Assembly: GCA_021521415.1 (NCBI GenBank)
Contig: JAIQDT010001728.1
Location: 124,001 to 188,000, forward strand
Direction: 5' to 3'
Length of the DNA: 64,000 bases
From: Bidens hawaiensis
Lineage: Eukaryota > Streptophyta > Magnoliopsida > Asterales > Asteraceae
Shown: in pieces, positions 57,889-64,000 of the stretch
Position numbering within the stretch: the stretch's first letter is position 1
How the letters are laid out: every line of letters begins with the position of its first letter
Made by a program: the position numbers and the translations under genes
The notes under the pieces: generated by a model
Databases searched by the model: none
What the model was told of the DNA's origin: nothing
The model's input: the letters and a program-made list of their open reading frames with translations, nothing else

Positions 57889-59060
57889 CCATTGTTTCCG
57901 TCATCCTTCGCCAACACCAACACCGATCAATGGCACAATCGACTCGGTTACCCGGGCGATCATATCATGTCTTTGTTACATTCTCGTTGTTTTATTTCTT
58001 GTCATAAAAAAAATCCAATTTACATTTATGTCATTCATGCCAAATATCTAAACATAAACGATTACCATTTTATGATTTAACTTCAATTATGTTTGCCCCA
58101 TTTAACATTGTTCATTGCGATTTATGGACCTCACCAATCACTAGTAAAATGGGTTATAAATATTATATGGTTCTAATTGATAATTTTTCACACTTTGTAT
58201 GGGTCTACCCCTTAAAATTTAAATCTGAAACTTTTATCAACTTCACCAAATTCCACCAATTTATCTTGGAGGTGAATTTGAGTGTGACCTTGGAGGTGAA
58301 TTTGACAATAACGAATTCCACCCAATTCAATATCAAAATCAAATCCTTTTAGTGTGACCTTGGAGGTGAATTTGACAATAACCAATTCAAAAACTTTGCT
58401 CAAACACATGGATTAGCCCTCCGTTTTTCTTTCCCTCAAACCTCCCAACAAAATGGTCATGCCGAACGAATGATACGCCGCCTAAATGATATTGTTCGTA
58501 CGTTGCTTAACCATGCCCACTTACCTCCACTTTTTTGGGTTGAAGCCCTTCACACGGCTGTCTACCTCCATAACATACTACCCACTACACGTCTTAACCT
58601 TTCCACCCCTCACTTTGCTTTATATCTTCGCAACCCAATTTATGACCACTTTCGTGTTTTTGGGTGTACGTGCTACCCGAATACATCTGCCACCAACTCC
58701 CATAAATTACAACCACGCTCTGTTAAGTGTGTTTTCCTTGGATACCCACCAGACCACCGTGATTATCGCTGCTATGATCCCGCCACGGGCAAAATTCTTA
58801 TCACTAGACATGTCGTCTTCGACGAACACTCTTTTCCGTTCTCCGAACCGCTCAGTCCTGACACTTATGAATTTCTCGAAGAACCATTACCATCACAACA
58901 CATTCTGCCTATGGTTTTTCCATCCCATACACCCTTACCTACACCTTTTGTTTCCATTCCTAGCACCGATCCTTCTAGCCCATCTGTCCACATGCCATTC
59001 CCTTTACCTCAAGCCACCACTCACACCAATACAACCCCCTCACCACCCATCCAATGACAA
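57889..59060 (+). pseudogene. copia GAG-pre-integrase and integrase
   Basis: After the gypsy element the copia frame resumes: QWHNRLGYPGDHIMSLL, the zinc finger (IYVIHAKYLNI in a shifted frame), then PFNIVHCDLWTSPITSKMGY, MVLIDNFSHFVWVYPLK and, past a local duplication, QQNGHAERMIRRLNDIVRTL and FWVEALHTAVYLHNILPT. The conserved end VFGCTCYPN..KLQPRS..CVFLGYPPDHRDYRCYDP follows. A duplicated section at 58262-58390 (TTGGAGGTGAATTTGA occurs three times) breaks the catalytic core. Confidence 0.88.
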
Positions 59061-59179
59061 CCCGCGCTCATGCCGGTATAAAAAAAACCGGTCACTCGAT
59101 TAAACCGCCACACCACCACCCTGCCTATCTCTCCCATTCCCAAAAGCTACCAAATTTCCTGTTCGGATCCGAATTAGCG

Positions 59180-60672
59180 CGAAGCCATGAACAACGAATT
59201 TCGGGCTTTACAGGAAAACAACGCATGGGAATTAGTCCCACCACCGGCCGATCACCCAGTTATCTGATGTATGTGGCTATTTCGACATAAATTTAAATAC
59301 GATGGAACATTAGAAAGATACAAAGCCCGGTTGGTAGTTAATGGCAAATACCAAACTATTGGCGTTGACTGTGATGAAACATTTAGTGCAGCTCTCAAAC
59401 CGGGAACTATACGTACAATTTTAAGTTTGGCTATTTCTCGGTCATGGCCGATACACCAGTTGGATGTTAAAAATGCTTTCTTACACGGGGATTTACAAGA
59501 AACGGTGTTCATGCACCAACCCCCGGGGTTCGTTGATCGGACTGCCCCGAATCATGTATGTCGATTAAAGAGGTCCTTATATGGATTGAAACAGGCACCT
59601 TTGGCATGGTACACTCGCTTCTCTACATTTATTACGTTTCATGGGTTTCGTCGTAGTACTTGTGACCAATCACTATTTATCTACAACCACGGGGTGCACC
59701 AGGCATACCTTCTCCTTTATGTCGATGACATCGTGTTAACAGCTTCTCATACAGGTCTACTTGACACAATTATTGCCACTCTATCACGAGAATTTTCTAT
59801 GACCGATCTCGGTAATTTATGTCACTTTCTTGGGGTTACCGTTACACGGGACGACAACGGGTTCTTTCTCTCTCAGGACACATACACGCGAGAGATTTTT
59901 GAACGCGCTGATATGACTAATTGTAAACCATGTGCGACACCCGTTGACACCACGTCCAAACTTAACGCAACCGAGGGAACCCTGCTTCCTGATGGCACAC
60001 TTTATCGTGCCTTAGTCGGGGCTTTATAGTATCTCACATTTACTAGGCCAGACATTACTTATGCTGTACAACAAGTTTGCTTGTTTATGCACGCTCCTCG
60101 TGACTCTCACCTTGGGCTTATGAAACGAATTATACGGTATCTATGCAGAACGTTGATCATGGTTTACGTATCGTCAGGTCGCCAGTCACCACTTTAACCG
60201 CCTACTCTGACACATATTTGGCTGAATATCCCGATTCACGACGATCCACCTCGGGTTACTGTGTCTTTTTGGGCGATAATTTAATTCCATGGTCTTCTAA
60301 GCGTCAGGCTTCCATTTCTCGTTCTAGCGCAGAAGCAGAGTATCGCGGCGTCGCCAATGGGGTGGCCGAGACAACCTGGATTTGGAATCTTCTTCTTGAG
60401 CTTCACGTGCCTCTTGCTCGAGCCACAATCGTGTACTGTGACAATGTCTCCGCGGTCTACTTGGCTCATAATCCAATTCAGCATCAACGAACCAAGCATG
60501 TGGAGATTGATATCCACTTTGTTTCGGGAAAAGGTACAAGTTGGTCACGTTCGGGTCTTACATGTTCCGTCTTCTTCCCAATATGCTGATATCTTTACGA
60601 AAGGGCTACCACGTCAGATATTTCAAGAGTTCCGGAATAGTTTGAACGTTCATTCCTTACACGCTCAAACTA
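59180..60672 (+). pseudogene. copia reverse transcriptase and RNase H
   Basis: RT shows [54 protein letters not shown], the catalytic LLLYVDDIVL (about 59715-59745) and FSMTDLGNLCHFLGV. A TAG at 60027-60029 breaks the frame before YLTFTRPDITYAV. RNase H follows: SRRSTSGYCVFLGDNLIPWS, SSAEAEYRGVA, YCDNVSAVYLAHNPIQHQRT, KHVEIDIHFV and, after a frameshift near 60540, SSSQYADIFTKGLPRQIF. Its last codon runs up to the purine tract. Confidence 0.92.
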
Positions 60673-60680
60673 CGGGGGAG

Positions 60681-60823
60681 TATTAGATGAGATATTATTT
60701 GATATGATAAATATGTATTTGATTTAAGTTTATCTAGTTACCTATTATAGTTTGTATAGGTTTATGATTTCTACCCTCGGGTTGCTTTCTTTGTGAATGA
60801 GATAACAGAATTACATATTATTA
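60681..60823 (+). repeat. copia 3' LTR, about 143 bp
   Basis: Follows the purine tract and starts TATTAGATGAG (first G of the usual TG changed). Ends ACATATTATTA, matching the inverted 5' LTR end at 46665-46680. Confidence 0.75.
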
Positions 60824-61027
60824 AAGTTTTTTTCTCATGATGGGTTTTGCCTACAAGGTGAAGGTCTTTCCCAAGTTGTTTATGAATTCTCTAGTCTGAG
60901 CCGACCCAAAAATTTTAATGTTTGGTTATGAAATATTCGACCATGAAAAAATGTGAACCCATTGGAAATAGGTACCTGCCTCTTGGACCCCGCTACCATT
61001 TCCAAGAGGCCGTTGCCCTCTTGGAAC
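60824..61027. other. Spacer between copia LTR and hAT element
   Basis: Contains a decayed inverted copy (60841-60895) of the 46300-46360 host segment and a CTCTTGGA..TCCAAGAG inverted motif (60980-61027). No gene. Confidence 0.4.
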
Positions 61028-61438
61028 CATGCCCGGCTCTGAGAACGGTTAAAAAATTTTGGGCCGAAGACGAAAATTTTGTTGGGCCTTAATAATAAAG
61101 AGTATCTTGTTGTGTTTAAACAATTTTGTTTTTAAATAAGCATTAATTTTTTGAGCCTTATGATTTGGTTGTGTAAAAAACTCTTTTTTTTCTTTTTTAT
61201 ATAAATATAGGATTAAAATGTCTCAAGTGATGTTAGAATCCACAACCTTTTAGTTGAAAGTCATACCCCTTTACAACTAAACCAAGCCAGTGGTTATGTA
61301 ATTAAGTTTAAGTATTATATATACATATTGTTTTTCATAAATATATATAATATATATATATATTAAAAAAATACGGGCCTATCGGGGTGTTGGGCCGGGG
61401 TCCGTCGACCACCCGGCCCTCCCTTATAGCCGGCCCTG
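61028..61438. mobile_element. Non-autonomous hAT transposon, 411 bp
   Basis: Left end CATGCCCGGCTCTGA and reverse complement of right end CAGGGCCGGCTATAA form an inverted repeat with a few changes. A perfect 8-bp duplication CTTGGAAC lies at 61020-61027 and 61439-61446. Related by its ends to the element at 11722. Confidence 0.92.
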
Positions 61439-61446
61439 CTTGGAAC

Positions 61447-61699
61447 CCCTAATTACACTAAAATATCTAGCATCGAGCTCGGTTCTAACAATTGGAAACC
61501 ATAGAAAAAGGGACGATGTTGCAAACGTTGGCCCAAAACGATACCAAAGTCGTCCTTGATATGGGCAAAGGCACAAACCTAGCCACTCAAGTAAGTGTAG
61601 CTGTGTTTGAGATGGACGTATCAGGAAACAAGCATGTCTTGACCAATGATCACATATTCTAAAAGAAGTGCATGTGTTGGGCGATTGAACGAACACAAG
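61447..61699. other. Spacer
   Basis: No gene assigned. A 119-codon minus frame (61424-61783) covers it and the hAT end; its content is not family-like. Confidence 0.4.
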
Positions 61700-62033
61700 A
61701 AACATAAGGACACACCCAATTTCACTAACTTGAAATAAATATGAATGATACATATCATATTTGATATTTATACAAACTTTCAATAAACCATCTATCTCTA
61801 ATCATCACCTCTAATTTCCTTAAATGATTTGTGATTATTACATATCATGAAGAGACATTATTCTTTCACCTATATTTGTTGCATTTCTAATCGCCCAAAA
61901 CTTGTTACTTCATTTCTGTTAGCCCAAAACTTGTTAGGCCAAAATCTCACAAAACAAACACCCGTAAACTCGTCGACATTCTCATTCTCTTCCAGAGACC
62001 GCCCCATTGTCTCTCTAGTAAAAAAATCAAGAA
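61700..62033 (-). pseudogene. PHT1 phosphate transporter, 3' end of a second copy
   Basis: The minus strand from 62030 reads TRETMGRSLEENENVDEF, then TGVCFVRFWP, and ends after an altered tail in TAG at 61865. This parallels the last about 40 residues of the gene at 40141. Similarity continues into the 3' flank (61700-61860 against 39930-40140), so it is a genomic duplicate, not a processed copy. The tail carries a repeated AGCCCAAAACTTGTTA insertion. The upstream coding part is cut at 62033 by a copia LTR and would lie beyond the right edge. Confidence 0.9.
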
Positions 62034-62428
62034 TGATAAACGATAATTAACGCACAACTTATGAATAACCGACTTATATTATAACCAGAAAATATAACTC
62101 AAAAAACTGATTACAATATCTTTGGTGGTGATTGTTGTGTTTTTTGTGTTGTTGTTGATGTTGTTGTGTTGTTGTATCTAACACTAACTTTGTACATCTA
62201 TTTATACTAGTAACCCAACTTGGTCACCAAGCATAATATGTGGTCACCACTCAACTTGGCCACCAAGGTGAACTTGGGCAACAAGGTCAACTTGGCCAAC
62301 AAGGTGAACTTGGCCACCAAGCATATGGAATGTTTCATAATACCCCTTAGACTTTAACAGACTTGTTAAAACCTCTTAGGCCCGGTTCACCGACTTGTGA
62401 CCCGGAATAGAAATTAATCCAACATTCA
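62034..62428 (-). repeat. copia 3' LTR, 395 bp, with internal tandem words
   Basis: In minus sense it starts TGAATGTTGGATTAATTTC and ends TTATCGTTTATCA. At 62217-62325 it repeats AACTTGGCCACCAAGGT-like units about six times. It is related to the insert in the PHT1 intron at 41270. Confidence 0.88.
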
Positions 62429-62459
62429 CCCCCCTAATTTCTGATTCGGATTAGAAAGG

Positions 62460-63945
62460 TCTTCAACTCCAAGTAACTCGCGCATCTCCGTGAACTTGAT
62501 TCTTCCGAGTTCCTTAGTGAGGATATCAGCCCATTGCTCTTTCCCGCTAATGTGCTCAACATCGACCTCGTCGTCGTTGTAGCAATCTCGGATAAAATGA
62601 AAGCGAGACTTTATATGCTTTGTTCAGTTGTGAAAAACCGTATTTTTCACAAGGGCTATTGCGGACGTGTTATTAACTTTCTAACACAACTTTCTGCAAC
62701 GCTTCTCCAGACAACTCGCTCAACAACTCTCGAAGCCATCAGCTTGGCATGCGGCTGCTGAAGCCACCATGTACTCGGCTTCACACGATGAGAGTGCAAC
62801 TGTCGCTTGCTTTTGTGAGCACCATGTAATTGGAGATTGCCCGTAATAAAACACGTGGCCAATGGTACTTCTACCATCATCCTCATCTATATTGTGACTA
62901 CTATCACTATAACCTACAAGTCGTTTAGACCCGTTCTTCCCGTACTTGATCCCATAACTCGTCGTGTTCTTCAAGTATCTCAATAGGTGTCGTATTGCCA
63001 TACCATGAGATTCTCGTGGGCTTTGCATATATCGACTAAAAATACCCACAGAGTATGCCATATCCGGACGAGTGTGTAACAAATACCGTAAGCAACCCAC
63101 TACCTTTCGATACTCGGTTGCATCGAGTTCGACTTCATTCTCGGCTTTTGAGTATTTCACACCATGATCCATCGGGACTTGAGACGGATTACAGTTTTGC
63201 ATACCGGTCTCCTTTAGAATCCTTTTGGCGTATCCTTCTTGTGTAATTACAATCCCGTCCTCTTGTTGGACTACTTCGATTCCGAGATAGTAGGTCAACT
63301 TCCCGAGATCCGACATCTCAAACTTGGTGGCCATACCCTTTTTAAAATCGGAAATTATACTGGAGCTTGTACCTGTCACAAATAAATCATCCACATACAC
63401 GGCTACGATCAAAAAATGTTTCCCATCCGTCTTTCGGTAAACTTGATTGTTCCTTGGAACATTTTTGAAACTTCATATCTCGTAGGATGTTATTGAGCTT
63501 TGTGTTCCAAGCTCGGGGAGCTTGCCTTAACCCGTACAAGGCCTTTGACAACTTGTAAACTTTTGCCTCCTCGCCTTTTTTCTCGTATTATTCGGGTTGA
63601 GAAACGAACACAACTTCTTTCAATTCACCATGTAGAAATGCCGTCTTTACATCAAGATGGTGGATTTCCCACCCGTTAGATGCAGCCAACGCGATTAGTA
63701 GCCGAACGGTCTCGATTCGGGCTACCGGAGCGAAAACATCATCAAAGTCAATCCCGGGTTGTTGCACGTAACCCTTTGCAACCAACCGAGCTTTGTACTT
63801 ATTTATCGTTCCATCCGCATTTCGTTTGATTTTGAACACCCACTTCAACCCGATACATTTTGCACCCTTTGGAAGTTCGACTAACCTCCATGTTTCATTC
63901 TTGTTTATCGAATCGATCTCGGTATTCATAGCACAAACCCATTCT
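62460..63945 (-). pseudogene. copia RT and RNase H of the right-edge element
   Basis: From 63929 down: [59 protein letters not shown]; a stop and shift near 63588; KALYGLRQAPRAWNTKL; then from 63410 VAVYVDDLFVTG (catalytic YVDD), FEMSDLGKLTYYLGIEV, TRPDMAYSVGIFSRYMQSP and SSCEAEYMVASAAACQA. A frameshift near 62735 is followed by KVNNTSAIALVKNTVFH-like RNase H and ADILTKELGRIKFTEMREL. A TGA interrupts HN.TKH. Defective copy. Confidence 0.9.
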
Positions 63946-64000
63946 TGGTTTGACTTAGCCTCAAAATAGCTACTCGGTTCACCACTTGATGTAAGAAGCA

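Larger units (their letters stand above)
46406..60823 (+). mobile_element. Ty1/copia element (Ale/Retrofit-like), split by a gypsy insertion
   Basis: The 5' LTR starts TGTTAG at 46406; the 3' LTR is 60681-60823 (about 143 bp), preceded by the purine tract TACGGGGGAG at 60671-60680. Coding order is gag, protease, integrase, RT, RNase H, as in copia. A 9.7-kb gypsy element sits at 48146-57883 inside the gag-pol frame, after the protease. The segment 46447-46726 (most of the 5' LTR end, PBS and gag N-terminus) is inverted. Flanking duplication was not found. Many frame breaks: inactive. The lineage is inferred from the short LTRs and gag form. Confidence 0.85.
62034..64000 (-). mobile_element. 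Ty1/copia element inserted in the second PHT1 copy (runs off the edge)
   Basis: In minus orientation the window holds the 3' LTR (62428-62034), a purine tract (AATTAGGGGGG, complement of 62429-62439) and RNase H and RT regions. The 5' part lies beyond 64000. The five bases before the LTR, AAGAA (62029-62033), are the candidate target copy to look for on the other side. Confidence 0.9.

Noticed and set aside
58486..59103. 205-codon plus frame overlapping the integrase
   Set aside because: It has no family features, while the overlapping frame carries the integrase C-terminal motifs.

Overview
This window is nuclear DNA from a flowering plant, almost certainly a eudicot. Genes with many GT-AG introns sit in AT-rich spacers full of nested transposable elements. 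A plastid insertion and families such as CYP96, clade PP2C27 phosphatases, PHT1 phosphate transporters and X8-tailed GH17 glucanases support this. The retrotransposon style resembles Asteraceae, but that is an impression, not a proof.

Host genes, left to right: the 5' part of a CYP96A-like cytochrome P450 (minus, runs off the left edge); a nine-exon Canopy/MSAP saposin-like ER protein (plus, 13.0-15.7 kb); a four-exon PP2C phosphatase (minus, 17.4-20.0 kb) with a probable frameshift in its last codons; a two-exon GH17/X8 beta-1,3-glucanase (minus, 25.3-26.8 kb); a two-exon PHT1 phosphate/proton symporter (minus, 40.1-42.6 kb); and, 21 kb to the right, the 3' end of a second PHT1 copy cut by a copia element. 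These genes show no operon-like or pathway link; they are ordinary scattered plant genes.

Mobile DNA fills most of the rest. Boundaries with target-site duplications (TSDs) could be read directly for several elements: hAT elements at 6595-7560, 11722-12552 and 61028-61438; short 'word-repeat' hAT-like elements at 16485-16919, 17967-18383 and 22961-23163; a solo LTR at 7717-9437; a gag-only copia element at 38048-39809; a Mutator-like MITE at 44019-44624; and a gypsy element at 48146-57883 nested inside a copia element (46406-60823) that itself carries a small internal inversion of its 5' end. Two Helitrons with the same 3' hairpin (21083-21907 and about 31327-33657), a foldback-like giant palindrome (about 28310-29765), a CACTA terminus (4795) and several degenerate copia/gypsy pieces complete the picture.

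The most unusual single locus is 10.17-10.92 kb, where two plastid segments that lie far apart in the plastome (the trnL-CAA neighbourhood of the inverted repeat, and the rpoB/rpoC1 junction of the large single copy) are fused end to end in the nucleus. I found no CRISPR, rRNA or prokaryote-like system.
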